From Flavobacteriales bacterium (GTDB lineage Bacteria; Bacteroidota; Bacteroidia; Flavobacteriales_D; Crocinitomicaceae), in NCBI GenBank assembly GCA_947380375.1, contig CANCQX010000011.1, positions 1 to 38,333 on the forward strand: 38,333 bases of DNA, in the 5' to 3' direction. Shown here piece by piece: positions 16,824-25,189 of this stretch (the stretch's first letter is position 1; each line of letters starts with the position of its first letter). The position numbers and the translations under genes are program-made. The notes under the pieces were generated by a model, which ran no database searches, was not told the DNA's origin, and saw only the letters and a program-made list of their open reading frames with translations.

Positions 16824-18266
16824 GTGTTTCATAGAGGAGAAGTTGTTGAATTAACTATTACTGATTATTCTTTTGGAGGAAGAGGGATTGCAAAAGTAAC
16901 AACAGAGGAAGGTTTTTATATCGTTTTTGTCGATAATTCATTTCCAGGTCAAAAAATTAGAGCTAGAATTGAAAAAAAGAAAAAAAAGTTTGCTGAAGCT
17001 AAGTTAATTGATATTATAGAACGTTCAGAACTAGAAGTTTTAAGTGATTTTCAAGAAATTTCGGGTGGGCCATATATATATGTTCCTATTCATCTTCAAG
17101 AAAAAGCAAAAAAAGAGACAACTCTTGAACTTTTCAAACGTATTGGAAAAATTAGTAATGTTGAGGATGTATTTGACGAATTTATCTCTTCGCCTGATCA
17201 TTTTTTCTATCGAAACAAGATGGAATATAGTTTTTCATCCATAGAGCATGTTCCCTCAACGGGAGAAGAAATTGACGATGCATTTGCATTAGGTTTTAAA
17301 AGAAGAGGAACTTGGTGGAAAGTTGAAAGTTTGGATAAGCCAAGTGGTTTATTTGACCAACAATGGGAAACAATCCTAATAGATATACGTAACTTTTTAA
17401 AATCGACCGAATTACCAGCTTGGCATCCACCTCAAAAAACTGGTTTTTTCAGACATATTGTTGTAAGAAAATCATTTTTCCAAGACCAATTATTATTAAA
17501 TCTTGTAACTTCATCAGAAGGAGTTGAACAATTTGATGCTGAAGCATTTTCTCAATTTTTACAAGTAAAATTAGGTAATCGTTTGGCTGGTTTTCAACAC
17601 ACAATAAATGACAATGTTGCAGATAGAGCTAAAATAGAAAATGGTTCGATTCGATTACTTTATGGAGAAGATAAAGTGGTAGAAAAAATTGTAGGACTTT
17701 CATTTGAGATTAGTATGGAAAGTTTTTTTCAAACTAATCCTAAATGTGCCGAAAGACTATATAATAAAGCTCTAGATTATGTTTTTGAAGGAGAAATAAA
17801 TTCAAGTGAAGTTGTTATGGATTTATTCTGTGGAACTGGTACAATTGGACAAATTTTAACTACAAGAAAAAATGATGTTAAAATCATTGGGGTAGATATT
17901 GTTGAAGAAGCTATTCAAGATGCTCGTAAAAATGCTAAAAGAAATAACATTAGTAATATTGATTTTTTCGCTGCTGACGTCGGTAAATTCTTAAAAGAAT
18001 TCCCTGATTATCAAGGTAAAATTGGAACTATTATATTAGATCCTCCTAGAGCGGGTATTGCTCCTAAGACTTTATTAAAAGTAATAGAATTAGGAGCTAA
18101 AAATATTGTTTACATTTCTTGTAATCCTTCTACACAAGCAAGAGATACTGAAACGTTATTAAATGCTGGATATAAATTAGATAAGTTATCTTTCGTTGAT
18201 CAATTCCCTCACACTGGACATATTGAATCAATTGCGAAATTTATATTATTAGAATCAAGACCATAA
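16824..18266 (+). CDS. rlmD: RlmD/TrmA-family RNA uracil-C5 methyltransferase lacking Fe-S cysteines
   Basis: The 480-residue enzyme methylates a uracil C5 using SAM. It has an N-terminal TRAM RNA-binding domain (about 1-60, with DYSFGGRGIAKV) and a C-terminal Rossmann methyltransferase. The SAM motif is VMDLFCGTGTIG, the catalytic motif is YISCNPSTQARD with the nucleophilic cysteine, and DPPRAG is present. The start is GTG at 16824; the next ATG would delete the TRAM domain. The N-terminal half contains no cysteine: where E. coli RlmD carries its 4Fe-4S ligands, this protein reads EISGGPYIYVPI. So the target (23S U1939, 23S U747 or a tRNA uracil) is uncertain and the symbol is provisional. 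Confidence 0.85.
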   Translation: MFHRGEVVELTITDYSFGGRGIAKVTTEEGFYIVFVDNSFPGQKIRARIEKKKKKFAEAKLIDIIERSELEVLSDFQEISGGPYIYVPIHLQEKAKKETTLELFKRIGKISNVEDVFDEFISSPDHFFYRNKMEYSFSSIEHVPSTGEEIDDAFALGFKRRGTWWKVESLDKPSGLFDQQWETILIDIRNFLKSTELPAWHPPQKTGFFRHIVVRKSFFQDQLLLNLVTSSEGVEQFDAEAFSQFLQVKLGNRLAGFQHTINDNVADRAKIENGSIRLLYGEDKVVEKIVGLSFEISMESFFQTNPKCAERLYNKALDYVFEGEINSSEVVMDLFCGTGTIGQILTTRKNDVKIIGVDIVEEAIQDARKNAKRNNISNIDFFAADVGKFLKEFPDYQGKIGTIILDPPRAGIAPKTLLKVIELGAKNIVYISCNPSTQARDTETLLNAGYKLDKLSFVDQFPHTGHIESIAKFILLESRP

Positions 18267-18361
18267 GACAAAAGATATAAAGACTGATTCTGAAAATTAA
18301 ATCACATTTTTTTTAGATATTTTTAAGTCTTTTACTCTTTTATCTTTAAATCTTTCATCTT
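18265..18361. repeat. Intergenic imperfect inverted repeat (AAGAC/AAAGAT type)
   Basis: The gap between the methyltransferase stop and the ABC gene has a left arm at 18265-18285 (AAGAC, AAAGAT, TAAAGA) that is the imperfect inverse of 18341-18361. It has the same motif style as the element at 7111-7174. A near-promoter TATCTTTA for the ABC gene lies within the right arm. Confidence 0.65.
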
Positions 18362-18368
18362 AAATAAA

Positions 18369-19301
18369 ATGTTAGAAATTCAAAAAATATCGAAGTCGTT
18401 TTATCGAAAATTAGCATTAGATGATGTGTCTTTGACAATAAATCAAGGTGAAATATTCGGATTATTAGGACCAAATGGTGCTGGTAAAACAACTTTAATT
18501 CGAATAATTAATAAAATTGTAGAATCAGATAAAGGCTCAATTCGATTCAATGGGGACTTAATGACCCACAAACATCTTTCTGAAATTGGTTATTTACCTG
18601 AAGAAAGAGGATTATACAAAAGTATGACTGTTGAAAATCATGCTTTATTTTTAGGTCAATTACGAGGTCTATCAAAAGCTGATGTCAAATTAAAATTGAA
18701 TTATTGGCTAGAAAAATTCAATATACAAGATTGGAGAAATAAACGAATCGAAGAGCTATCAAAGGGAATGGCTCAAAAAGTTCAATTTATCTGTACCGTT
18801 TTACATGAACCACAACTTTTAATTTTAGATGAACCTTTTAGTGGATTTGACCCTATCAATGTAGAATTGATAAAGCAAGAACTGATTGAAATGAAATCAA
18901 AAGGTAAAACTATTATCCTATCTTCTCATAATATGGAAAGTGTCGAGGCGATATGTGATCGTGTTGCGCTTATTCATGAGTCCAAAAAGATAATTGATGG
19001 TAAGATTTCAACACTTCAAGAGGAACGAAAAAAAGGAGAATACGCTATTAAGTTTCGAGGTAGTATGATTGCTTTTGTAAATGCATTATGGACTGGTTTT
19101 GAAATTGTTGATAAAGAAATATTAGGCGATGATAAATTTATTGTTCGCGTAAAAATGCGAGGTGAAAATCGATTTGATGATTTATTAAAAGTATTAATCG
19201 GACAAATTAAAATGGAAGCAGTTTGGGAAGTTTTACCTTCAATGCAAGAAATATTCATTGATTTAGTTCAACCTAAAGTAGAATTGAAAAATGAGAAATA
19301 G
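18369..19301 (+). CDS. ABC transporter ATP-binding protein (NatA-like)
   Basis: The 310-residue ATPase has Walker A GPNGAGKTTL, a Q-loop region (GYLPEERGLYKSMT), signature ELSKGMAQKVQF, Walker B LLILDEP and the switch histidine in LSSHNMESVE. A C-terminal extension of about 80 residues is typical of the NatA/CcmA group, and the YLPEERGLY form is common in NatA-type exporters. It overlaps the permease gene by 11 bases and shares its transcript. The exported substrate (sodium, a drug, or an envelope component) cannot be told from the sequence. Confidence 0.9.
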   Translation: MLEIQKISKSFYRKLALDDVSLTINQGEIFGLLGPNGAGKTTLIRIINKIVESDKGSIRFNGDLMTHKHLSEIGYLPEERGLYKSMTVENHALFLGQLRGLSKADVKLKLNYWLEKFNIQDWRNKRIEELSKGMAQKVQFICTVLHEPQLLILDEPFSGFDPINVELIKQELIEMKSKGKTIILSSHNMESVEAICDRVALIHESKKIIDGKISTLQEERKKGEYAIKFRGSMIAFVNALWTGFEIVDKEILGDDKFIVRVKMRGENRFDDLLKVLIGQIKMEAVWEVLPSMQEIFIDLVQPKVELKNEK

Positions 19302-20625
19302 TTGGTTAATAGCACTTAGAGAGTGGAAAGAACGAATTAGTGCACGTTCATTTTTAATGCTTTCAATTTTAGGTCCACTTTCAGTTATTGGGTTGATTTA
19401 CATGTTATTCGCACTTGGAGGTCAAACCAAGCAACATTGGAATGTTTTAATTGCTGATCCTGCAGGAATTATGGAGAATAAGATATTATCTCGAGAAGAT
19501 GATGCTGTTTCCTATTCTTTTGCTGATGGTTATCTAGAAATTGAAGAATTTGAAAAGGGAAAAAGATTTCAAGAGTTTGATGCTCTTTTAGAAATCAATG
19601 AAAAAATACTTTCAAATAAAACTGCTTACGTCTTTTTCCGTGAAAAACCTTCTATGAGAATGCAAACGCGAATTCAATACCAAGCTGAAAGAAGATTGGA
19701 AGAGGTTTTAGTCAAAGAATTTACCAAATTTTCAATTTCTGAATTTAGAAAAATAAAACAACCTTTAACTCTTGGTTTTAGGAATGTTTATGACCCCAAT
19801 GATAAATCTTCAGATTTAAGAGGATGGGTAGGATTATTTTACGGAACAGTTATTTTCATTTTTATCTTCTTATTTGGAATGACAATTTTAAGAAGTGTTT
19901 CTCGTGAAAAGAGCAACCGTATTGTTGAGGTATTATTGGGTTGTGTGAATCCTAAACAGTTGATGTTGGGTAAAATAATTGGTATCGGTTTAGCTGCTTT
20001 TTTTCAGTTTATAATCTGGGTTATTTTCATCGGATTGGGTCTTTATTTAATGCGTGAAAACTTATTTCCGAATTTACTTGATGCTTCAAATATGAATATT
20101 CCTCAGTTATCAAATGAGGTTTTGGCTCAGACAAGTCAGGAACAATTTTTCTCTGCGCGTGAATACAATGAATTTGTGGAATTAGTGTACGAAAGAATAA
20201 ACTTCACCTTTATGACTGGTTATTTCATTCTATTTTTCATTGTTGGGTATTTCTTCTATGGTACACTTTTCGCTTCAATTGGTGCTTCTTCTGGTTCTGA
20301 AAGCGATGGTCAACAATTTGTGTTACCGCTAATTTTCATGCTTTGTTTTGCTCTTTATAGTGGTTATTTTGCTTTGCAATACCCAGAAAGTTCATTATCA
20401 ACTTTATTTCACTATTTACCTTTTACTTCACCTGTTGTTGTGATGGTAAAGCTTTCGCAAGGTTATCCTATCGGCCATTTCTATGAATTATTTTTATCTC
20501 TTTTACTATTACTACTTTCATCGCTTGCAGTATTAAGTATAGCTGGTAGAATTTATGCAAATGGTATTTTACAATTCGGACACAGAGTAAGATTGAAACA
20601 TTTGTTTCGTTGGATGAGGTATTGA
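19291..20625 (+). CDS. ABC-2 type permease (NatB-like)
   Basis: The 444-residue membrane protein is the partner of the upstream ATPase. It has an N-terminal transmembrane helix (about 20-42), a periplasmic domain of roughly 130 residues, and about five further helices from residue 185 on. The family motif REKSNRIVEVLLGCVNPKQLMLGKIIGIG is characteristic of NatB / ABC2 permeases. It starts inside the ATPase gene. Just after its stop is a GTTGAG-rich tract (20625-20652). Substrate unknown. Confidence 0.88.
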   Translation: MRNSWLIALREWKERISARSFLMLSILGPLSVIGLIYMLFALGGQTKQHWNVLIADPAGIMENKILSREDDAVSYSFADGYLEIEEFEKGKRFQEFDALLEINEKILSNKTAYVFFREKPSMRMQTRIQYQAERRLEEVLVKEFTKFSISEFRKIKQPLTLGFRNVYDPNDKSSDLRGWVGLFYGTVIFIFIFLFGMTILRSVSREKSNRIVEVLLGCVNPKQLMLGKIIGIGLAAFFQFIIWVIFIGLGLYLMRENLFPNLLDASNMNIPQLSNEVLAQTSQEQFFSAREYNEFVELVYERINFTFMTGYFILFFIVGYFFYGTLFASIGASSGSESDGQQFVLPLIFMLCFALYSGYFALQYPESSLSTLFHYLPFTSPVVVMVKLSQGYPIGHFYELFLSLLLLLLSSLAVLSIAGRIYANGILQFGHRVRLKHLFRWMRY

Positions 20626-20714
20626 CGTTGAGATTGAGGTTGAGGTTGAATAGTTTATTACAATAATTTATTCTATTTAATCGTTATCATATTTATTAAT
20701 TCATATCTTTAAAT

Positions 20715-21602
20715 ATGAGAAAAGCTGTAATAGATTTAGGGACAAATACTTTCAATTTATTGATAGCGGATGTAAATTCTAATGGTTTTTCAATTATTCA
20801 CTCAGAGAAAGAAGGTGTATCTCTTGGTATGGGGGGAATTAATAAAAATATTATTTCAAATGATGCTTTTGAAAGAGGATTAACAACACTTAGACATTTT
20901 AAAAATGTTTGTAATCAAAATAAAGTAAAAATTATCAATGCTTTTGGAACTTCTGCACTTCGTGGAGCCAAAAATTCTTCTGAGTTCGTTAATCAAATCA
21001 ACTCTGAACTTGGAATAATTGTTACTATTATATCTGGAGAAAAAGAAGCTGAATTGATTTACAAAGGTGTTAAATGGTCTTATGATTTTGAAAGTCCAGG
21101 AGTGATTATGGATATTGGCGGTGGAAGTACTGAATTCATTTTCGCTGATAAGAATGGTATGACAGATGTTGTAAGTATGAATATTGGTGTATCGCGAATC
21201 TATCAAGAGTTAAAATTAAACGATCCCCTTACCCCTAATGATATAAATATTATTACAAATTGGTTAGATGAAAAAGCAAATGGTTTTTTTGATGGGAAAT
21301 CGGCTGATTTATTAATTGGGGCATCTGGAAGTTTCGAAACTTTTTATGAATTAATACACAATATACCTTTTCCTGAATTAATTCAATCAATTGAAGTACC
21401 AATGGAAGAATTGAATTCCACAATTAATTCAATTATTACTTCTACACAAGAAGAAAGAGATCAAAATAAATTTATAATCCCAATTCGTAAAAAAATGGCT
21501 CCTATTGCAGCTGTCAAAGTAAAATGGGTTATTGAGAAATTAGGTATTACTCGTACGATAATTTCTCCTTGTTCATTAAAGGAAGGAGCTTTGAGTATTT
21601 GA
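20715..21602 (+). CDS. Ppx/GppA-family phosphatase, short form
   Basis: The 295-residue protein has the actin-like ATPase phosphatase signatures: AVIDLGTNTFNLLIADV at the N-terminus, AFGTSALRGAKNS, SGEKEAELIYKG with the catalytic glutamate, and MDIGGGSTEFIF. It matches only the two-domain core of Ppx/GppA and lacks the C-terminal HD-type domain of the 500-residue E. coli enzyme; the short form is common in Bacteroidota. It hydrolyses polyphosphate or pppGpp in the cytoplasm; which substrate is preferred is unknown. A TATCTTTA box at 20704-20711 lies four bases before the ATG, so the message may be leaderless. Confidence 0.87.
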   Translation: MRKAVIDLGTNTFNLLIADVNSNGFSIIHSEKEGVSLGMGGINKNIISNDAFERGLTTLRHFKNVCNQNKVKIINAFGTSALRGAKNSSEFVNQINSELGIIVTIISGEKEAELIYKGVKWSYDFESPGVIMDIGGGSTEFIFADKNGMTDVVSMNIGVSRIYQELKLNDPLTPNDINIITNWLDEKANGFFDGKSADLLIGASGSFETFYELIHNIPFPELIQSIEVPMEELNSTINSIITSTQEERDQNKFIIPIRKKMAPIAAVKVKWVIEKLGITRTIISPCSLKEGALSI

Positions 21603-21686
21603 TAATTGAAAAACCGGTTTAGTATTTTTACCAAAACAACACATGAATGTACTTAAAAAAACAGTATTTCGAGTTTTTTTTAGATT

Positions 21687-21706
21687 GCTTTTGTTAAAAG
21701 CCTTTT
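21687..21706 (+). terminator. Intrinsic terminator after the Ppx/GppA gene
   Basis: GCTTTT and AAAAGC form a 6-bp stem around GTT and are followed by CTTTTT. It ends at the stop of the convergent higA. A perfect palindrome AAACCGGTTT lies nearer the stop at 21611-21620. Confidence 0.55.
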
Positions 21707-21996
21707 TATCCTATTGAAATGTTTAGATGTTTGCCTAAACCAAGTTCAATCAATTTGTAATAAGTGGAAATTTGAATATCACTTAAGCCACGCTCAATCC
21801 TTGAAATATAACTTTTTTTCGTGCCCGTTTTTTCTGCAAGTTCTTCTTGTGTCAAGTTCGCCTCAACGCGCGCTTCTTTTAGCATGCTACCTAATCTAAA
21901 AGCAAGAGAATCTGCATCAAACTGATCTCTTTCTGCACTTCCTTTTTTTCCGTATTTCTCGTCAAGGAGTTTATCAAATGTTTTAACGTTTTTCAT
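21706..21996 (-). CDS. higA: HigA-like antitoxin (XRE helix-turn-helix)
   Basis: The 96-residue protein contains a Cro/CI-type helix-turn-helix at about residues 35-85 (LKEARVEANLTQEELAEKTGTKKSYISRIERG). The N-terminal 30 residues are charged (DEKYGKKGSAERDQF) and probably bind the toxin. It is the second gene of a toxin-first pair, overlapping higB by 14 bases, which is the defining order of the HigBA family. Antitoxins of this type neutralise the toxin and repress their own promoter; a candidate operator lies just upstream of higB. Confidence 0.88.
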   Translation of the reverse strand: MKNVKTFDKLLDEKYGKKGSAERDQFDADSLAFRLGSMLKEARVEANLTQEELAEKTGTKKSYISRIERGLSDIQISTYYKLIELGLGKHLNISIG

Positions 21997-22330
21997 CTTC
22001 TTTCTGTTTTAAATATTCCGTTTTTAAAAACTCTGCGATTCTGATTTCATTTTTAGGAGTCTTTTGTGTTTTCTTAACGAAAGCGTTCGTCAAAACAACC
22101 AATGTCCCCTCATCCTGAAAACATAAGATTCGAATACTCTTTTGTGATGTAATAACTCTCACTTCATAAATTCCATTCGTACTTTCTAGTTTCTTAAAGA
22201 ACTTGATTGGAACTTGTCTTTCAAATCGGACTAGATCCAAAACATATTCAATTTTCAACTGTACTTTTGAATCCTGAGATTTATAAAAGTCGATTACATT
22301 GTCTCCGAAAAAAATAATTTCTCTCTCCAC
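21983..22330 (-). CDS. higB: HigB-like toxin (RelE/ParE superfamily, Gp49 type)
   Basis: The 115-residue protein resembles phage Gp49 / HigB toxins: FYKSQDSKVQLKIEYVLDLV, then FFKKLESTNGIYEVRV and the core strand-helix RILCFQDEGTLVVLTNAFVKKTQKTP. Toxins of this group cleave mRNA at the ribosome and slow growth. The start codon is GTG at 22330-22328; there is no in-frame ATG that keeps the first strand. It overlaps higA by 14 bases and has a consensus promoter directly upstream. The pair sits in an accessory stretch with an ATPase remnant. Confidence 0.86.
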   Translation of the reverse strand: MEREIIFFGDNVIDFYKSQDSKVQLKIEYVLDLVRFERQVPIKFFKKLESTNGIYEVRVITSQKSIRILCFQDEGTLVVLTNAFVKKTQKTPKNEIRIAEFLKTEYLKQKEDEKR

Positions 22331-22335
22331 AATAA

Positions 22336-22367
22336 CAAAGTTAACTAATTAGTTTACTCAAGCCAAA
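22336..22367 (-). promoter_or_regulatory. higBA promoter with overlapping palindromic operator
   Basis: On the minus strand TTTG (22367-22364), a 20-base spacer and TAACTTTG (22343-22336) match the Bacteroidota consensus perfectly. The palindrome AACTAATTAGTT (22343-22354) overlaps the -7 box and spacer and is a good HigA operator candidate. The box ends five bases before the GTG start. Confidence 0.75.
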
Positions 22368-22468
22368 TTTATAGATGCTTTTTTCTTAAAGTAATATAAA
22401 GTATGAAAAAGCAAGTGTTTCAGAATCCGCTGGATTTGCAATTAAAAGTGAACTCACTAATAAGTATA

Positions 22469-22497
22469 TTACTAAATAGTAAGTTACCAAATGGTAA
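22469..22497. promoter_or_regulatory. Two tandem 14-bp palindromes, operator-like
   Basis: TTACTAAATAGTAA (22469-22482) and TTACCAAATGGTAA (22484-22497) are each dyad-symmetric (TTACYA-AA-TRGTAA) and lie one base apart. The form resembles paired operators of dimeric winged-helix repressors such as HxlR or MarR. No such regulator gene is nearby. The site is about 140 bases upstream of higB and 28 bases beyond the 3' end of the ATPase remnant. Confidence 0.5.
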
Positions 22498-22524
22498 TAT
22501 TATAAATAATTATAAATTAGTCTA

Positions 22525-22959
22525 TTAAACTAAAAACTTTAAGAACCATATTAAAAAAACAGGATCTAACCACTCAAAATTTCCTTGAGAAAATTGCAAA
22601 ATATCTTTTTTAATTAAAATCTCACGGTTTTTTATAATGTTATTAGACGTTCCTAATTTAAAATCTTGCATCGCGCGTACACTTGTAATTTGTTTTTCAC
22701 CAGATGCTACCGCTTTTAATAAGTTTAACTGTGTATTACTCAACGATTCTACTTGTACTTGAAAAAAAGGAGTATTTATATCAATTAACTCACGTATAGC
22801 ATCTTGTAAGATAGATTTAGACACTTCAGAAGATGTTTTTACCCATAGATAATGTGAAAATTGTTGCACATACCACGAGTGACAATTCATTTTATCGGTA
22901 ATATATGCAGCTTTTCTTAGCTGATAAGGCTTTATACTTAACGAAAAAAGTGTAATCAT
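22525..22959 (-). pseudogene. C-terminal remnant of an AAA-family ATP-binding protein
   Basis: The 144-residue frame resembles only the C-terminal winged-helix part of a family of about 380-residue ATPases. It has NCHSWYVQQFSHYLW, LSNTQLNLLKAVASGE, KLGTSNNIIKNREILIKKDIL and a final DPVFLIWFLKFL. The P-loop ATPase domain (Walker A and B) is missing, and a stop codon lies directly before the ATG at 22959. Nothing upstream in the 164-base gap restores it. I read it as a 5'-truncated leftover of a mobile or accessory gene; expression as a small DNA-binding protein cannot be excluded. Confidence 0.72.
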
Positions 22960-23028
22960 CTATTAATCAGATATTTTCAATAAACCTTTTTAAAATACAA
23001 GGTAATAATACTTACATAATGAAATAAA

Positions 23029-23057
23029 AATGGGTTACGAAAAATTCATAACCCATT
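23029..23057 (-). terminator. Terminator of the collagen-like surface gene pair
   Basis: AATGGGTTA and TAACCCATT form a perfect 9-bp stem around an 11-base loop. Read on the minus strand it is followed by TTTTTA. It lies about 66 bases after the stop at 23124. Confidence 0.8.
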
Positions 23058-23123
23058 ATTACACAATATTAATTTTCAATTGTCAATCAATTAAAAATCA
23101 AACATCCAACATCAATAATCATT

Positions 23124-24605
23124 TTAATCCCTGAGGCACCTAACAGACAACCCATTAGGCTTATTGATGTAGTCTATTCTTGCACTGCCATCGAAGTCGT
23201 ACAAGCCGCAGAACCAAGCATCGCTTGCACCGGGCTCTGTAGAACTCCACCAGTTACCGTTGCTGCCAATGCTGTAGTAATTCCCCTCGTAGTAGCGGTA
23301 ACCGCCCGGAAGACCTGTAAATAATGACGTATTCGCAGCGTCTGTATTTGGGCTATTCCAGCTTGTTGTGCCTGCTTCCTTCATTTTACCTCCTGCTACA
23401 GTTGTTCCTACTAAATAATCCGTTAAAACGATCCATTCAGCGTCTGTAGGTACATGCCATCCTGTTGGGCAAACATTTTTATTGCCATTCATAGTTGGGC
23501 TTACAGCATACCAATTGTATAGTTTACCGTATTTGGTATTATTGGCTGCATCGTTGTTATAATAAGACCATGCTCCTGTGGTATTATTTTGCCATAATGT
23601 ATTATCCGTAATGTTTAGTATAGAAGTACCATCATTGTAATTCGTTACTTTTAAGTTCTCCGCCATCCATTGTTGGTTGCCTATGTTCACGGTTTTATAA
23701 AGATTACCATCTATATCGGTTATGCTTTTAGCATATCCTGGTATCAAAGTCCAAATTAAATTTCCATTCGAAATTGTTAAAAATTGATCATTTGTCCCTG
23801 GATTTAATGTAACCCATGCGTTTCCATTCCAATACATAATTTGGTTTGTGGCAGTTCCATTACTAAATCCATTTCCTACTGGTCCAGTAGTACCAATCTC
23901 TCCTTTATCTCCTTTGGTACCAACATCCCCTTTTAATCCTTGGTCTCCTTTTAAACCTTGATCTCCTTTTAATCCTTTATCTCCTTGAATACCTTGGTCT
24001 CCTTTTAAACCTTGATCTCCTGTTAATCCTTTATCTCCTTGCACACCTTGGTCTCCTTTTAAACCTTGATCTCCTGTAAATCCTTTATCTCCTTTGGTAC
24101 CAACATCTCCTTTAGAACCTGCTGTTCCCGGTAAACCATTTGCACCTGTTAAACCTTGTGTTCCTGAATCTCCCTTTTCTCCCTTTTCCCCTTTCGGCCC
24201 AGGTTGGCTATTTGCAGCATACAAAGCATACGGCACACTCAACAACTGGCTTGTAGTTGTTAACGAATAATTTGTTCCACCTGCCACATCTGTTTCTGTT
24301 TTTACAAAGTAAGGCCCATTTGCCCAATCAACGCTTGCGAAAGTTCCGCTAACAACTGTTCCGCCACCGATAGCGATGCTCACCAACCCATTGTTATTGG
24401 AAGTTGGTGTATGTGTTTCTACATATACTGCCTTTCCAGTTTCAGAACCTTGCAACAAACTGATTTTCATTCCAACTTTTTTGTTAGACACAAGGGCATT
24501 ATCGGTTCCTCGCACTACTGCTTGGTAGCTAAAACTTTGTGGAGCTTGCGCCCATAAACTTGCGGAGATTAATACCGCTGATAAAACTGTAAAAAATTTG
24601 TTCAT
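23124..24605 (-). CDS. Secreted collagen-like protein with C-terminal FISUMP domain
   Basis: The 493-residue protein has a signal peptide (1-20, ending LWAQ) and an N-terminal domain ending QLLSVPYALYA (about 21-132), common in Bacteroidota surface proteins. It is followed by 36 or so Gly-X-Y triplets (136-244, rich in GDKG, GDQG and GLKG). The C-terminal half is a FISUMP domain (about 305-493): YKTVNIGNQQWMAENLK, YNWYAV, CPTGWHVPTDAEW, LPGGYR, WWSST and VRCLRD. Collagen-like repeats form trimeric stalks, so a surface adhesin or stalked binding protein is likely. No type IX sorting tail is present. It follows the small T9SS-tagged gene by 5 bases. Confidence 0.88.
   Translation of the reverse strand: MNKFFTVLSAVLISASLWAQAPQSFSYQAVVRGTDNALVSNKKVGMKISLLQGSETGKAVYVETHTPTSNNNGLVSIAIGGGTVVSGTFASVDWANGPYFVKTETDVAGGTNYSLTTTSQLLSVPYALYAANSQPGPKGEKGEKGDSGTQGLTGANGLPGTAGSKGDVGTKGDKGFTGDQGLKGDQGVQGDKGLTGDQGLKGDQGIQGDKGLKGDQGLKGDQGLKGDVGTKGDKGEIGTTGPVGNGFSNGTATNQIMYWNGNAWVTLNPGTNDQFLTISNGNLIWTLIPGYAKSITDIDGNLYKTVNIGNQQWMAENLKVTNYNDGTSILNITDNTLWQNNTTGAWSYYNNDAANNTKYGKLYNWYAVSPTMNGNKNVCPTGWHVPTDAEWIVLTDYLVGTTVAGGKMKEAGTTSWNSPNTDAANTSLFTGLPGGYRYYEGNYYSIGSNGNWWSSTEPGASDAWFCGLYDFDGSARIDYINKPNGLSVRCLRD
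23874..24200 (-). repeat. Collagen-coding tandem repeat with 54-bp period
   Basis: The DNA for residues 136-244 repeats every 9 bases as Gly-X-Y codons. It has a longer unit of 18 residues / 54 bases (GDQGLKGDQGxQGDKGLx), about two near-identical copies plus degenerate ones. Such tracts can change length by slippage or recombination while staying in frame. Confidence 0.75.
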
Positions 24606-24610
24606 ACTTA

Positions 24611-25081
24611 CTAGTTTTTAATGATTTTAAACGTTTGTACTTTTTTTCCCTCGTTGTTCACTTCAACGAAATAAGTTGCTACGGGCAATTGTTTCATATC
24701 GATGGTTGTTTCTTCCGAATGCATCGATGCTTCCGAAATTACTTTTCCTTCTAAATCAACTAACTTGTAAGCTAAGTTTTCTTTGTTGTAATTACCAACA
24801 CGCAAATTCAATAGCTCTTGCGTAGGGTTTGGATAGGCCATCAAAGAAAGTTGCAAGGCGTTTTCTTCCAAACTTAAGGTAGAAATTTCAAAGGCGTATT
24901 GTACCCCTTGACTCACCGAACCAGAAGTGTTAGAAACACTTTGAAAAGCCACTTGTCCGATGGAATAACTTATCGATCCTGACGCGTTAGAAGTTCCGCC
25001 ACCTGATGCGTTCGTCGATGTTTGACCGAAGACAAATGCTCCCAATAAAAGGCAACTTGTGGTTAAAATAGTTTTTTTCAT
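24611..25081 (-). CDS. Small secreted protein with type IX (Por) sorting domain
   Basis: The 156-residue protein has a signal peptide (1-19, AFVFGQ) and a short Ser/Gly/Asn-rich region (20-65, with SGGGTSNASGSISYSIGQV and VSQGVQYAFEI). It ends with a C-terminal T9SS type A sorting domain (about 80-156): MAYPNPTQELLNLRV, LVDLEGKVI, LPVATYFVEV and KVQTFKIIKN. Type IX substrates cross the outer membrane and are attached to the surface or released. It carries almost no passenger and sits 5 bases before the collagen-FISUMP gene, so it may serve that protein as a partner or anchor. That role is inference. Confidence 0.85.
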   Translation of the reverse strand: MKKTILTTSCLLLGAFVFGQTSTNASGGGTSNASGSISYSIGQVAFQSVSNTSGSVSQGVQYAFEISTLSLEENALQLSLMAYPNPTQELLNLRVGNYNKENLAYKLVDLEGKVISEASMHSEETTIDMKQLPVATYFVEVNNEGKKVQTFKIIKN

Positions 25082-25189
25082 AGGCTTGTTATTGTAATTA
25101 AGCGGTTAAAGTACGTAAAAATTGTTAATTGTTAATTACAAATTATTGATTATAAAACAAATAAACATTCAAAATTAAACATTCAAAAA

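Noticed and set aside
23874-24200. Direct repeats that look CRISPR-like at DNA level
   Set aside because: They are the in-frame Gly-X-Y codons of the collagen-like protein.
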